Origin: Synergistaceae bacterium
GTDB taxonomy: Bacteria; Synergistota; Synergistia; Synergistales; Aminobacteriaceae
Length of the DNA: 45,900 bases
Direction: 5' to 3'
NCBI GenBank assembly: GCA_012521675.1
Contig: JAAYLU010000016.1
Coordinates: 1 to 45,900, forward strand
Shown: piece after piece, positions 1-8,461 of the stretch
Position numbering within the stretch: position 1 is the first letter of the stretch
Layout of the letters: each line of letters starts with the position of its first letter
Notes under the pieces: generated by a model
The model's database searches: none
Told to the model about the DNA's origin: nothing
The model's input: the letters and a program-made list of their open reading frames with translations, nothing else
Made by a program: the position numbers and the translations under genes

Positions 1-60
1 ATCCAAGAGGGATCTACAATGGTCAGGATAGGTTCGGCCGTTTTCGGAAGCCGACACTGA
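1..60 (+). CDS. C-terminal end of a YggS-family PLP homeostasis protein (partial)
   Basis: Frame 1 is open from the window edge to a TGA at 58-60 and encodes 19 residues containing GSTMVRIGSAVFGSR. This matches the conserved end of YggS/YlmE-type PLP-binding proteins, where the Gly-Ser-Thr-x-Val-Arg-Ile-Gly stretch contacts the pyridoxal phosphate. Family members control vitamin B6 and amino-acid homeostasis. The position just before sepF is the standard gene order (ylmE-ylmF) in many Gram-positive-type division clusters. Only the last turn of the barrel is visible, so the call rests on this motif and the neighbourhood. Confidence 0.7.
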   Translation: MQEGSTMVRIGSAVFGSRH

Positions 61-79
61 GCGCCGGGAGCCTAGGGTC

Positions 80-457
80 GTGCTGGACAGGGTGATGTCG
101 CTTTTGGGGCTTGTGGACAGATCGATCGACGAAGAGGCCTCCGCCGAGTCCGCCGAGCTTGAGGCGAGGGAGGAACGTGTCCTCCAGCCTCTCTCGGAGA
201 GCGCGGCCATTATTGTCGCCAGGGGCGCCGAGGGCATCCGCCGGAAGGAGGACCTCGTCCAGGAGCTTCGCAGGGGCAGGATGGTTCTGGTCGACCTAAG
301 GGGCCTCGAGCGGGAGACAGGCCAGAGCCTGCTCGACTTTCTCTGCGGAGCGGCCTTCGCCAACAGGGGTACTGTCATTCGCGCAGCGGGGGGGGTCTTC
401 ATCGCGGCGCCTAGGAAGAGCATGATTGAGGAATGGGAGGAGGAGGACGGTGCCTGA
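80..457 (+). CDS. sepF: SepF/YlmF-like cell division protein
   Basis: A 125-residue protein starting at GTG 80. It begins with a short amphipathic stretch (MLDRVMSLLGLVD) like the membrane-binding helix of SepF. An acidic linker follows (about residues 16-35), then the compact SepF domain from about residue 42 to 115, including DLVQELRRGRMVLVDL and the glycine-rich end ANRGTVIRAAGGVFIAAP. SepF tethers FtsZ to the membrane and bundles its filaments. The GTG start is preferred over the internal ATG at 95 because it keeps the amphipathic helix. It overlaps divIVA by 8 bases, and the yggS-sepF-divIVA order supports the call. The C-terminal tail is short and acidic. Confidence 0.82.
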   Translation: MLDRVMSLLGLVDRSIDEEASAESAELEAREERVLQPLSESAAIIVARGAEGIRRKEDLVQELRRGRMVLVDLRGLERETGQSLLDFLCGAAFANRGTVIRAAGGVFIAAPRKSMIEEWEEEDGA

Positions 458-944
458 TCTGCTGACAGCTCGCGACATCGAAAGCAAGCGGTTCTCCAGG
501 GCGGTTAGAGGCTACTCCGCCACGGAGGTGGACAGGTTTTTGGACCGGGTGGCGGAGGACATCCAGAAGTACTGCATTCAGTACGCCGATCTCGAGCGCT
601 ACGCGGCGCGCCTGGAGGACAAGATCCGGGAGCATGAGGAGCTCAAGGAGACTCTCTCGGGCACTCTGCTGATGGCTCAGAAGACAGCTGACGCCAAGGC
701 CGAGGCCGCCGAGACGGAGGCGAAAAACATCATAGAGACGGCCAAGTCGAAGGCCGAGCGCCTCTACCTCGAGGCGGAGGCGCGAAAGGAGCGCACGAAG
801 AAGGAGATCGACCACTTCCTCAAGCTCAGGCAGGAGTTCAAAGCCGACTTCAAGGCACTTTTATCCCGTTTCGCCTCGCTTATAGAGATGGACACGATAT
901 ACGAGGACGAGGAGGCCGCGACGGAGGAAGCGCTTCCCAGTTGA
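450..944 (+). CDS. divIVA: DivIVA-family cell division/polarity protein
   Basis: A 164-residue protein. GTG 450 is chosen because a GGAGGAGGA Shine-Dalgarno lies directly upstream (about 437-446); the earlier in-frame ATG at 426 would lengthen it inside sepF. The N-terminus (LTARDIESKRFSRAVRGYS followed by EVDRFLDRVAED) is the DivIVA membrane-curvature binding domain. The rest is a long, charged coiled coil rich in Ala, Glu and Lys (about residues 45-135). DivIVA proteins mark negatively curved membrane at poles and septa and recruit division or wall-growth factors. The gene sits between sepF and recG, its stop overlapping the recG start (TTGA). Confidence 0.85.
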   Translation: MPDLLTARDIESKRFSRAVRGYSATEVDRFLDRVAEDIQKYCIQYADLERYAARLEDKIREHEELKETLSGTLLMAQKTADAKAEAAETEAKNIIETAKSKAERLYLEAEARKERTKKEIDHFLKLRQEFKADFKALLSRFASLIEMDTIYEDEEAATEEALPS

Positions 945-3013
945 CGAGCGCGGCCCCCTCTCTGTCCGATCCGGTGCGCTACGTCAAGGGTGTGGGCCCG
1001 GTAAGGGAAAGAAAACTGGCTAATCTTGATGTCCTCACGGCGGAGGATTTACTCTTCCTTTTCCCTCGTCGCTACGAGGACAGAAGGTCGCTCACGCCCC
1101 TTTCCTCCCTCGACCCGGGGACGACGGCCTCCGTCATCGCCCGGGTGGTCGCGCTGGAGAAGAGACGAACCGCCAAAAGGAACCTGTCTCTTTCGACCCT
1201 CCTGGTGACGGACGGGCGAAGCATGGTTAGGGCCGTGTGGTTCAACCGCAAGGGCCTCGAGAATATATTCATCCCCGGGATGAGGGTCGCTCTCTACGGC
1301 AGGGTCGAGTCGAGAGGGGGCGGAGTCCAGTTGACGTCCCCCGACTTCGAGGTGCTCGACGAGGACGACCCGGACGATGGCTTCCTATCCATAGTCCCGA
1401 TATATCCCACGACGGCGGGGCTTCACCAGAAGACTCTCCGACGAATAGTCAGAAACGCCCTTGAGAGATACCTCCCGCAGCTCGATGATTATCTTCCCGA
1501 AGACGTAAAAAACCGCCACTCGTTCAAGGACCTCGCTCCCTGCATGATGGAGATGCACTATCCCACGTCGAGAGATGCATGGAAGGAGGCCAGGAGGCGG
1601 CTCGTATTCGACGAGTTTTTTCTGCTCCAGGCCGGACTGGCACTGCGCCGGGCGAGAGGCGGGATCGGATCGCCCGCCCCCTCCATCGCGAGGGGCCGAC
1701 ACGTGGCCGAGTACCTGGCGAGGCTCGTCCCGTTCGAACTCACCCCCGGACAGAAAGTGGTGCTTGACGAGATACTCTCCGACATGGAGAGGACAGTGCC
1801 GATGAACCGCCTGCTCCAAGGGGATGTAGGCTCGGGAAAGACGGTTGTGGCCCTGGTCGCGCTGCTCGCCGCCATCGACGGTGGCTGCCAGGGGGCCCTG
1901 CTGGCGCCCACGGAGATACTTGCCCGCCAGCACTATCTCAACCTGCGCCCTGTATTCGAGTCACTCGGCCTGCCCTGCTCCCTGCTCACGGGATCGACCG
2001 GAGCAAGGGAGAAGAGGGAGGCCCACGCAGGGCTGGAGTCAGGTGAGATCGCGGCCGTGATAGGCACGCACGCCCTGCTCTCCGAGGGAGTCTCATTCTC
2101 GAAGCTCGGGCTCGCCATAGTGGATGAGCAGCACCGATTCGGCGTCCTGCAGAAGCACAGCTTCCGCACCAAGGGGGAGTCCCCCCACGTGCTTGTCATG
2201 ACGGCCACACCAATACCGAGGACTCTTACTTTGACCGTGTACGGAGACCTCTCCGTCTCCAGGATACCCGACATGCCGCCGGGGAGGAAGGGTGTCGCGA
2301 CTCGCGTCGTCCCCCCGAGTCAACTGCCCGGGGTGATCGGCTTCCTGAAGAAGCGCTTCGCGGCGGGAGAGAGGGCCTTTTGGATCTGCCCTCTCATCGA
2401 GGAGAGCGAATCCGATCTCGCGGCTGCCACGGAGCGCTTCGATCACCTGTCCAAGGAGCTGTCGGGCTTCGGAGTGGGGCTGGTGCACGGTAGGCTCGGC
2501 ATGGAGGAAAAGGAGCGGGCCATGGATGACTTCACGGGCGGCGCCTCCTCCCTGCTGGTCGCGACCACCGTGGTGGAGGTCGGGGTGGACGTGCCGGAGG
2601 CCACGGTGATGGTCATCGAGGACGCGGAGCGGTTCGGCCTCTCGCAGCTGCACCAGCTTCGGGGCCGGGTGGGCAGGGGAGACAGGGAGGGCTGCTGCAT
2701 CCTGATCTGTTCGCCGAAGTCGCCGGAGAGTTATCAGAGGGTCAGAGCTTTCAGCTCCACATCCGACGGCTTCGAGATAGCGGAGGCGGACCTGAGGCTC
2801 AGGGGCCCCGGCGAGGTGTGCGGCGTCCGCCAGTCGGGCATCACGGACTTCAGGATCGCCGACCTGAGAAGGGACCAGGAGCTGCTGCTTCTCGCCCGCA
2901 AAGAGGCCTTCTCCCTGGTGGATAGGGATGGGGCGCTGCAGGGCAGTCCGTTGCTAGCACAGAGGGTGAATCACGTGCTGGGGAGGTCGCTGAACCTTGT
3001 CGAGACAGCGTGA
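941..3013 (+). CDS. recG: ATP-dependent DNA helicase RecG
   Basis: A 690-residue superfamily 2 helicase, the usual RecG length. An N-terminal wedge/OB domain (about residues 10-170) binds branched DNA. Walker A GDVGSGKT follows near residue 293, then the DEQHRFGV helicase box, the MTATPIPRTL motif III region, and the C-terminal helicase core ending in the QLRGRVGRG motif. RecG remodels stalled forks and Holliday junctions. TTG 941 is used as start: it overlaps the divIVA stop and is preceded by GGAGGAAG at 923-930. The 3' end overlaps the recX start by 17 bases, implying co-transcription. Confidence 0.97.
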   Translation: MTSAAPSLSDPVRYVKGVGPVRERKLANLDVLTAEDLLFLFPRRYEDRRSLTPLSSLDPGTTASVIARVVALEKRRTAKRNLSLSTLLVTDGRSMVRAVWFNRKGLENIFIPGMRVALYGRVESRGGGVQLTSPDFEVLDEDDPDDGFLSIVPIYPTTAGLHQKTLRRIVRNALERYLPQLDDYLPEDVKNRHSFKDLAPCMMEMHYPTSRDAWKEARRRLVFDEFFLLQAGLALRRARGGIGSPAPSIARGRHVAEYLARLVPFELTPGQKVVLDEILSDMERTVPMNRLLQGDVGSGKTVVALVALLAAIDGGCQGALLAPTEILARQHYLNLRPVFESLGLPCSLLTGSTGAREKREAHAGLESGEIAAVIGTHALLSEGVSFSKLGLAIVDEQHRFGVLQKHSFRTKGESPHVLVMTATPIPRTLTLTVYGDLSVSRIPDMPPGRKGVATRVVPPSQLPGVIGFLKKRFAAGERAFWICPLIEESESDLAAATERFDHLSKELSGFGVGLVHGRLGMEEKERAMDDFTGGASSLLVATTVVEVGVDVPEATVMVIEDAERFGLSQLHQLRGRVGRGDREGCCILICSPKSPESYQRVRAFSSTSDGFEIAEADLRLRGPGEVCGVRQSGITDFRIADLRRDQELLLLARKEAFSLVDRDGALQGSPLLAQRVNHVLGRSLNLVETA

Positions 3014-3434
3014 TAGGAGGAGGGGCAGATCGCCCGAGGATTACCTCGTATCGCTGCTCGATCACTCCCCCCAGACCAGGGGAGTCGCCCTGGAGAAGCT
3101 TCTTCGAAGGGGCGTTCCGCGAGATGAGGCGGAGGAGCTGCTCGACAGGTTCGAGCAGGCCGGCTGGATCGACGACGCCGCCTACGCCGTGCTGTTCGTG
3201 GACTCCCACGAAGAGTGGGGCCTCCGCAGGCTGCGCGACGAGCTCGCCGCGAGGGGGGTCGCTCGCGACCTGGTAGAGAGGGCGTTGGAGGAGGTCGACG
3301 AGGAGGATCGGGCGGCCGCTCTCGTGGAGGAGTGGTCGAGCCTGGGTATGGAGCGTTCGAAGATGGAGGGCAGGCTGCTGCGGCGCGGTTTTTCCCCCTC
3401 CGTCTGCAGAAATTCACTTGACGGGGCTTGTTAG
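2997..3434 (+). CDS. recX: RecX-family regulatory protein
   Basis: A 145-residue basic/acidic helical protein built from tandem three-helix repeats. It carries the RecX-type motifs EKLLRRGVPRDEAEELLDRF and GLRRLRDELAARGV, followed by LVERAL. RecX modulates RecA filaments. The start TTG 2997 lies inside the end of recG, with a GGGGAGG-type site about 10 bases upstream. The sequence fits the RecX fold but the family is weakly conserved, so a divergent regulatory helical-repeat protein is possible. The rny promoter -35 overlaps its stop codon. Confidence 0.75.
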   Translation: MSRQRDRRRGRSPEDYLVSLLDHSPQTRGVALEKLLRRGVPRDEAEELLDRFEQAGWIDDAAYAVLFVDSHEEWGLRRLRDELAARGVARDLVERALEEVDEEDRAAALVEEWSSLGMERSKMEGRLLRRGFSPSVCRNSLDGAC

Positions 3435-3456
3435 GGGCGAATATCAACTGTACAAT
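3428..3456 (+). promoter_or_regulatory. Probable sigma-70 promoter for rny-ymdB
   Basis: TTGTTA at 3428-3433 and TACAAT at 3451-3456 are separated by exactly 17 bases. The -35 overlaps the last codons of recX. It lies about 85 bases before the rny start and gives the RNase Y-ymdB pair its own transcription. Confidence 0.55.
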
Positions 3457-3540
3457 ATCAGTGGCATGGAGGAGAGTGCCCCCCATGTCTTGTAGACTTA
3501 TGGCACCTTGAAAATAAAATCGAGGAGTGATAGTTGCGCA

Positions 3541-5082
3541 ATGAATCTTTTCAACGTGATAATGGCGTTTTTACTTGGTATCGCCGCCGGCGCCGGAGCA
3601 GGCTTCCTGTTCTCAAAGTCCTTCGGGAAGAAGAACATAATGAACGCCAAGGTGCAGGCCCAGGTGATACTTAGAGAGGCGTCGATAGCGGCCGAACAGG
3701 CGAAGCGCGAGAGGCTCACCGAGGCGAAAGAGGAGGCCTTCAGGCTTCGCCAGGAGATAGAGCGCGAGGGCAAGGAGCGCCGATCGGAGCTTCAGCGAGC
3801 GGAGCGGCGGCTGGAGCAAAAGGAGGAGAACCTGGATCGCAAGCTCGACAGGGTGGCTCACCGCGAGGACGAGCTGAAGGCCAGGCAGGAGGAGCTCGAC
3901 TCCAGGATGATCGAGGTCGACGGGATCAAAAAGAGGCAGCTAGAGCGCCTCGAGGAGATCGCTAGGATGACCTCGGACGAGGCGAGGGATCTTCTCCTTC
4001 GGAGGACGGAGGAGGAGGCGCAGCATATTCTGGGCCTTCGTCTGAAGGAGCTGGAGGAGAAGTCGAAGAGAGAGGCCGACAGGAAGGCACGGGAGATAAT
4101 AGTGACCGCGGTTCAGCGCTGCGCGGTCGAGCACACGTCGGAGGCGGCGGTCAGCGTGGTTCACCTGCCTTCCGACGAGATGAAGGGGCGCATAATAGGC
4201 AGGGAAGGCAGAAACATAAGGACGTTCGAGACCATCGCCGGTGTCGACCTCATAGTGGACGACACCCCCGAGGCGGTGACTCTCAGCAGCTTCGATCCCG
4301 TAAGGCGCGAGATAGCCAGGATTGCGCTGGAGCGCTTGGTGGTCGACGGGAGGATACATCCCGCCCGGATAGAGGAGCTGATAGAAAAGGCGACACGCGA
4401 CGTCGAGGCGCAGATAGTGGAGGCAGGAGAGGGTGCCCTTCTGGACACCGGCGTCAAGAACATGCACCCGGAGCTGGTCCACACTCTAGGTCAGCTTAAG
4501 TTCCGCTTCAGCTACGGGCAGAACGCCCTGCAACATAGCCTCGAGGTGGCCTACCTGTCCGGCATGATAGCGGCCGAACTGGGGATAGACGAGGAGATCG
4601 CCCGCCGAGCCGGGCTGCTGCACGACCTGGGCAAGGCGGTGGACCACAAGATAGAGGGGCCGCACGCCCTGATCGGGGCTGACCTGGCGAAGAGGTTCAA
4701 CGAGAGCCCCGAGGTAGTGAACGCCATAGCCGCGCACCATGAGGACCAGGAGGCCAAGAGCGTCTACGACGTGATAGTGGCCGCGGCGGACGCGGTGAGC
4801 GCGTCACGGCCGGGAGCAAGGCGCGAGAGTTTGGACGCGTACGTCAAGAGGCTCGAGAAGCTCGAGGAACTTGCGAAGACTTTCAACGGCGTAAGCAAGG
4901 CCTACGCCATACAGGCGGGCCGCGAGATACGGGTGGTGGTGAGCCCCAACATCTCCGACGACGCGATTGTGCACAAGATCGCATTCGACGTGGCGCGGAA
5001 GATCGAGGAGGAGCTGAAGTACCCGGGGCAGATAAAGGTCACGGCGACCAAGGAGACCCGCGCCACCGAGTACGCAAAGTAG
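3541..5082 (+). CDS. rny: Ribonuclease Y
   Basis: A membrane-anchored endoribonuclease that initiates mRNA decay. From ATG 3541 it has 513 residues, the usual size. One N-terminal transmembrane helix (about residues 3-25) is followed by a long Arg/Glu/Lys coiled coil (about 30-200). A KH RNA-binding domain carries GRIIGREGRNIRTFE (about 215-280), and a metal-dependent HD domain carries HSLEVAYLSG and the HD pair in LLHDLGKAVDHK (about 330-430). AGGAG at 3523-3527 is a little far (13 bases) from ATG 3541; TTG 3508 is the alternative in-frame start but would put charged residues before the membrane helix. ymdB follows after 5 bases, the common rny-ymdB pairing. Confidence 0.95.
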   Translation: MNLFNVIMAFLLGIAAGAGAGFLFSKSFGKKNIMNAKVQAQVILREASIAAEQAKRERLTEAKEEAFRLRQEIEREGKERRSELQRAERRLEQKEENLDRKLDRVAHREDELKARQEELDSRMIEVDGIKKRQLERLEEIARMTSDEARDLLLRRTEEEAQHILGLRLKELEEKSKREADRKAREIIVTAVQRCAVEHTSEAAVSVVHLPSDEMKGRIIGREGRNIRTFETIAGVDLIVDDTPEAVTLSSFDPVRREIARIALERLVVDGRIHPARIEELIEKATRDVEAQIVEAGEGALLDTGVKNMHPELVHTLGQLKFRFSYGQNALQHSLEVAYLSGMIAAELGIDEEIARRAGLLHDLGKAVDHKIEGPHALIGADLAKRFNESPEVVNAIAAHHEDQEAKSVYDVIVAAADAVSASRPGARRESLDAYVKRLEKLEELAKTFNGVSKAYAIQAGREIRVVVSPNISDDAIVHKIAFDVARKIEEELKYPGQIKVTATKETRATEYAK

Positions 5083-5087
5083 CGGTT

Positions 5088-5867
5088 ATGAAGATACTCT
5101 TCATAGGCGACATCATTGGTCGTCCCGGCAGGAAGGTCGTGGCGGAGGTTCTGCCGCGACTGGCCGAGAGGGAGGGAGGCTTCGACTTCGTCCTGGCCAA
5201 CTGCGAGAACGCGGCGGCCGGCAAGGGTATAACAAGAAAGGTCGCGGACGAGCTCTTCGCGGCCGGCATATCGGGCTTGACATCGGGCAATCATATCTGG
5301 GACAAGCCCGAGGGGATCCAGTTCATGGCGGAGGAGCCGAGGGTCGTGCGCCCCGCGAACTACCCGGACGCCTGCCCCGGCCAGGGGTGGATGACCCTTG
5401 AGAAGGGGGATCGCAAGCTGGTGGTGGCCAACCTTATCGGAAGGGTCTTCATGGCACCGCTGGACTGCCCCTTCAGGAAGGCGGACGAGATAGTGGCCGC
5501 CGCCGGCGATCTGCCGGTGTTCGTCGATTTTCACGCAGAGGCGACGTCAGAGAAGAGGGCCCTCGGCTACTACCTCGACGGAAGGGTCGCCGCGTTCGTG
5601 GGCACGCACACTCATGTGCAGACCGCGGACGAGGAGATCCTCCCCGGGGGGACGGCCTTCATCACCGACGCGGGGATGACCGGCGGGCACAGAAGCTCGA
5701 TCGGCGTGAAGCTCGAAGGCGTCATCTCAAGGTACCTCACCGGCATGCCGGCGAAGTACGAGGTCTCCTCCGACGGGCTTGCGTTGAACGGGGTGATAAT
5801 AACTCTGGACGACGAGACCGGTAGGGCGACCGGTATAACAAGGGTGTTCGAGAGGCTTTCCTTCTAG
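5088..5867 (+). CDS. ymdB: YmdB-family metallophosphoesterase (2',3'-cyclic nucleotide phosphodiesterase type)
   Basis: A 259-residue protein of the TIGR00282/YmdB family. Metal-ligand motifs are seen in order: GDIIGRPGRK at the N-terminus, ANCENAAAGKGIT, TSGNHIWDK, DFHAEATSEK and GTHTHVQTADE. In Bacillus the homologue hydrolyses 2',3'-cAMP-type cyclic nucleotides and influences biofilm/motility switching, and is encoded next to rny as here. These cyclic nucleotides can be RNA-decay products, which may explain the pairing. The gene ends 33 bases before a strong terminator. Confidence 0.9.
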   Translation: MKILFIGDIIGRPGRKVVAEVLPRLAEREGGFDFVLANCENAAAGKGITRKVADELFAAGISGLTSGNHIWDKPEGIQFMAEEPRVVRPANYPDACPGQGWMTLEKGDRKLVVANLIGRVFMAPLDCPFRKADEIVAAAGDLPVFVDFHAEATSEKRALGYYLDGRVAAFVGTHTHVQTADEEILPGGTAFITDAGMTGGHRSSIGVKLEGVISRYLTGMPAKYEVSSDGLALNGVIITLDDETGRATGITRVFERLSF

Positions 5868-5900
5868 AAGAGGAGCCCCGGACTTTACGATGACAGACCG

Positions 5901-5939
5901 AGACGAGCGGTGAGCAGCTTTCCGCTCGTCTTCTTTTTT
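5901..5939 (+). terminator. Rho-independent terminator after ymdB
   Basis: Perfect 10-bp stem AGACGAGCGG (5901-5910) with CCGCTCGTCT (5922-5931), 11-base loop, followed by a T-rich run to 5939. The run abuts the stop codon of the convergent hypE gene. The reverse strand lacks a U-tract, so it acts mainly on the plus strand. Confidence 0.88.
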
Positions 5940-6928
5940 CAGCAGATTCGGGGCAGTAGCTCCCCGAACGGCATGTCAACCAGCCGCTCTCCGCCGATCG
6001 ATGTCCTCATGGACACCATCCCTCTCGGTTCGCCGGCCGTGACCTCGCCGATCAGAGAGGCCCCCGAACAGAGGGGGGACTCGGACAGGAGGGAGAGGAC
6101 GGCGTCCGCGTCGGACGGGTCGCACGCCGCCACTGCGCACCCCTCGCACGCCATGTAGACAGGGTCGAAGCCAAGGACGTCGCACACGGACCACACCTCG
6201 TCGTCGATGGGGATGCTCTCCTCGTCGAGGGAGAGGTGCAGCCCGGAGGCCTCGGCCCACTCGCAGAGCACTGCCCCGAGCCCCCCCCGCGTGCAGTCCC
6301 TCATGCAGCGCAGTCCATCGAGGGCGAGCAGTGGCTCGAGCGCGGACCAAAGCGGGGCGCAGTCGCTGATCAGGCCGGATACAGAGAGGTTGTAGCGGGC
6401 AGCGGCGATGGTCGCCCCGTGGCGTCCGACGGGGCCGGATACGATGAGCGAGTCCCCGGGCCTGATGTTTCCCGCCTGCAGAGGGGCGCGGCTTTTGACC
6501 TTCCCGAAGGCGGTCCCGAAGAAATAGACACCGTCGATCGCCCCGGAGGGAACCACCTTGGTGTCCCCCGCCGCCAAACTCATCCCTATCGATTCGCAGG
6601 TTCGCGCGGCGCTCTCCATGTACGTCGCCAGCTCATCCGCTGGAAAACCCTCCTCGATGATCAGGCCGATGCCGAGGAAATCCGGTGATGCCCCTCTCAC
6701 GGCAAGATCGTTTACACAGCCGCAGACGCAGAGATGCCCCATGTCGCCGCCGGGGAAGGTCCTAGGTGAGACTGTGAAGCCGTCCACCGTCATGGCGTAC
6801 CCTCCGGGGAGCAGTGCGGAGTCCTCCAGCTCCGGCCCTATCCCTCGCCGGTAAAAGGGCGCCAGCAGGGCCTGAACCAGCTTCTGGCTCTGCCTTCCGC
6901 CGCTTCCGTGCCCAAGCCCTATAAGCAT
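5939..6928 (-). CDS. hypE: Hydrogenase maturation protein HypE
   Basis: A 329-residue PurM/SelD-like ATPase that dehydrates the carbamoyl group delivered by HypF to a cyanide on its C-terminal cysteine, for the Fe(CN)2CO centre of [NiFe]-hydrogenases. The N-terminus has the typical GHGSGGRQSQKLV motif and the protein ends in the diagnostic PRIC with the acceptor cysteine last. The start is placed at ATG 6928; a longer in-frame opening exists but is coding for hypD in another frame. The start overlaps the hypD end by 10 bases. Internal motifs include GGDMGHLCVCG and RDCTRGGLGAVL. Confidence 0.95.
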   Translation of the reverse strand: MLIGLGHGSGGRQSQKLVQALLAPFYRRGIGPELEDSALLPGGYAMTVDGFTVSPRTFPGGDMGHLCVCGCVNDLAVRGASPDFLGIGLIIEEGFPADELATYMESAARTCESIGMSLAAGDTKVVPSGAIDGVYFFGTAFGKVKSRAPLQAGNIRPGDSLIVSGPVGRHGATIAAARYNLSVSGLISDCAPLWSALEPLLALDGLRCMRDCTRGGLGAVLCEWAEASGLHLSLDEESIPIDDEVWSVCDVLGFDPVYMACEGCAVAACDPSDADAVLSLLSESPLCSGASLIGEVTAGEPRGMVSMRTSIGGERLVDMPFGELLPRIC

Positions 6929-7998
6929 CGCGAACCTCCCTCTTTTCGGTAAAAACGGAAGAAAGCGCCGCACGACCCCTCCGCCGAGACCATGCACGGC
7001 CCGACAGGGGAGGCCGGGGTGCAGCTCGTGCCGAACAGATCGCACTCCGGTGGGGATATCCTGCCCGTCAACACCTCGCCGCATCTGCAGCCGGGCGGCG
7101 TTCTTCCCGGAGACGGCGCAAGCGAGAATCGTCTCTCCGCGTCGAACTGCGAGAACTCCTCGCGAAGCGCCATGCCCGATTCTGGCAGCACGCCGAGCCC
7201 TCTCCAACAGGAGTCGCGCCCTTCGAAGATCCGGTCCATCAAGGCGCGCGCCCTGCTGTTCCCCTCCGGGCGGACGGCTCGTCCGTACACGGAGGCGAGG
7301 CGAGGCTCTCCTTTTTGAACCTGCAGCGCTATCTCGACCAGTCCCGCCATTATCTGCCCGGGATCGAATCCCGCGATCACCGAGGGAATTCCCCTATCAT
7401 CGGCGAGAAAGCGAAATGGCTCGTGCCCGAGTATCACGCTTACATGACCAGGCAGAAGAAAGCCGGACAGCTCCAGCTCCTGGTCGGACGAGAGGGCCGC
7501 CAGGGCAGGAGGGGTGCGCTTGTGGAAGGACAGGACCGACAGGTTGGGTATTCCTCGCCTGGATGCCTCCAGCACCAGCGCGGCCGTGGCGGGAGCGGTC
7601 GTCTCGAAGCCGACCGCCAGAAAGACGACCTCCCTGCCGGGCGAGTTCAGCGCGATCTCCAGCGGGTCCATGGCGCTGGTGACGACGCGCGCGTCGAAGC
7701 CCTTCTCGCGCCTCGAGGCGAGCGAGCCCGACTCTCCGGGAACGCGGAACATATCTCCGTAGGCCGCGACTATGAAGCCTCGGTCGAGAAGCGACAGGGC
7801 GCAGTCCACCTCCCCCTGATCCGTTACGCACACAGGGCATCCGGGGCCGGAGACCAAGCGCAGCTCCGGCGGCAGGAGGCACCTGAGCCCGGCGCGGAAG
7901 ATCGACACTGTGTGGGTGCCGCAGACCTCCATCACGGAGATCGGCGATGATATAACGCGGTGAAGCGCCAGGGACGCCTCGGACACGAAGGACTTCAT
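6919..7998 (-). CDS. hypD: Hydrogenase maturation protein HypD
   Basis: A 359-residue Fe-S scaffold protein on which, with HypC, the Fe(CN)2CO unit is assembled. Signature cysteines are visible: MEVCGTHT near the N-terminus, SGPGCPVC, and the C-terminal cluster region with GCRCGEVLTG, PPECDLFG, TSCTP and GPCMVS. ATG 7998 is chosen because it gives the family N-terminus and forms an ATGA overlap with the hypC stop. The longer opening upstream is frame-shifted hypC sequence. Confidence 0.95.
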   Translation of the reverse strand: MKSFVSEASLALHRVISSPISVMEVCGTHTVSIFRAGLRCLLPPELRLVSGPGCPVCVTDQGEVDCALSLLDRGFIVAAYGDMFRVPGESGSLASRREKGFDARVVTSAMDPLEIALNSPGREVVFLAVGFETTAPATAALVLEASRRGIPNLSVLSFHKRTPPALAALSSDQELELSGFLLPGHVSVILGHEPFRFLADDRGIPSVIAGFDPGQIMAGLVEIALQVQKGEPRLASVYGRAVRPEGNSRARALMDRIFEGRDSCWRGLGVLPESGMALREEFSQFDAERRFSLAPSPGRTPPGCRCGEVLTGRISPPECDLFGTSCTPASPVGPCMVSAEGSCGAFFRFYRKEGGSRCL

Positions 7999-8249
7999 CT
8001 CTGCGGAGCTTCGGGTAGTCGCGACGCCTCGGCCAGCCTCCTCACCTCGTCCCACAGAGCCAAAAGCTCGTCCGACTCGGAGGGGGACAGCCTCTCTATG
8101 GCGAAGCCGGCGTGAACCAGGACGACGTCCCCCGGCGCGGGAGAGTCCAGCAGGTCCGTCCTGATCTCCGCGGCCACGGCGCCCGCCGCGGCAATCGCCC
8201 TGCCCTCCCCCAGGATCTCGGAGATAACGTGAGGAACTGCAAGACACAT
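7995..8249 (-). CDS. hypC: Hydrogenase maturation chaperone HypC
   Basis: An 84-residue HypC/HupF-family chaperone. It starts MCLAVP, where the cysteine exposed after Met removal binds HypD and the hydrogenase large subunit. The OB-like core has GDVVLVHAGFAIERLS. ATG 8249 is preferred over GTG 8258 because the essential Cys must be residue 2 and GGGGAG lies at correct spacing. A small CCCC-TGAA-GGGG hairpin covers that ribosome-binding site. hypC-D-E are overlapping and co-transcribed; hypA, B, F and the hydrogenase itself are not in the window. Confidence 0.93.
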   Translation of the reverse strand: MCLAVPHVISEILGEGRAIAAAGAVAAEIRTDLLDSPAPGDVVLVHAGFAIERLSPSESDELLALWDEVRRLAEASRLPEAPQR

Positions 8250-8309
8250 AAAAACCACTCCCCTTCAGGGGGTCATTGTACTCCAGAAATGAAAAAATGC
8301 ATCTTTCGC

Positions 8310-8337
8310 TTGGAAGAATGGAGTTCTGGTGTATAAT
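8310..8337 (+). promoter_or_regulatory. Promoter of the NSS transporter gene
   Basis: TTGGAA (8310-8315), 16-base spacer, perfect TATAAT (8332-8337). It faces the transporter and would give a leader of roughly 115-120 bases. It is divergent from hypC. Confidence 0.75.
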
Positions 8338-8461
8338 ACGACTCGATTATAGGGCATTGTAAGTACTATGACGCTGAGGGAGGTGGGCGGGAGAAAGAAT
8401 GTTTTGTATGCAACGTTTTGCTTGACGTACTAATCGATTACAAAGGAGGGGTATCGGAATA

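Noticed and set aside
8368-8433. A 21-codon reading frame in the NSS leader as a possible leader peptide
   Set aside because: No ribosome-binding site before its ATG and no run of regulatory codons.
8421-8450. TTGACG in the NSS leader as a second promoter
   Set aside because: No -10 hexamer at 16-18 bases; the region is occupied by the ribosome-binding site.
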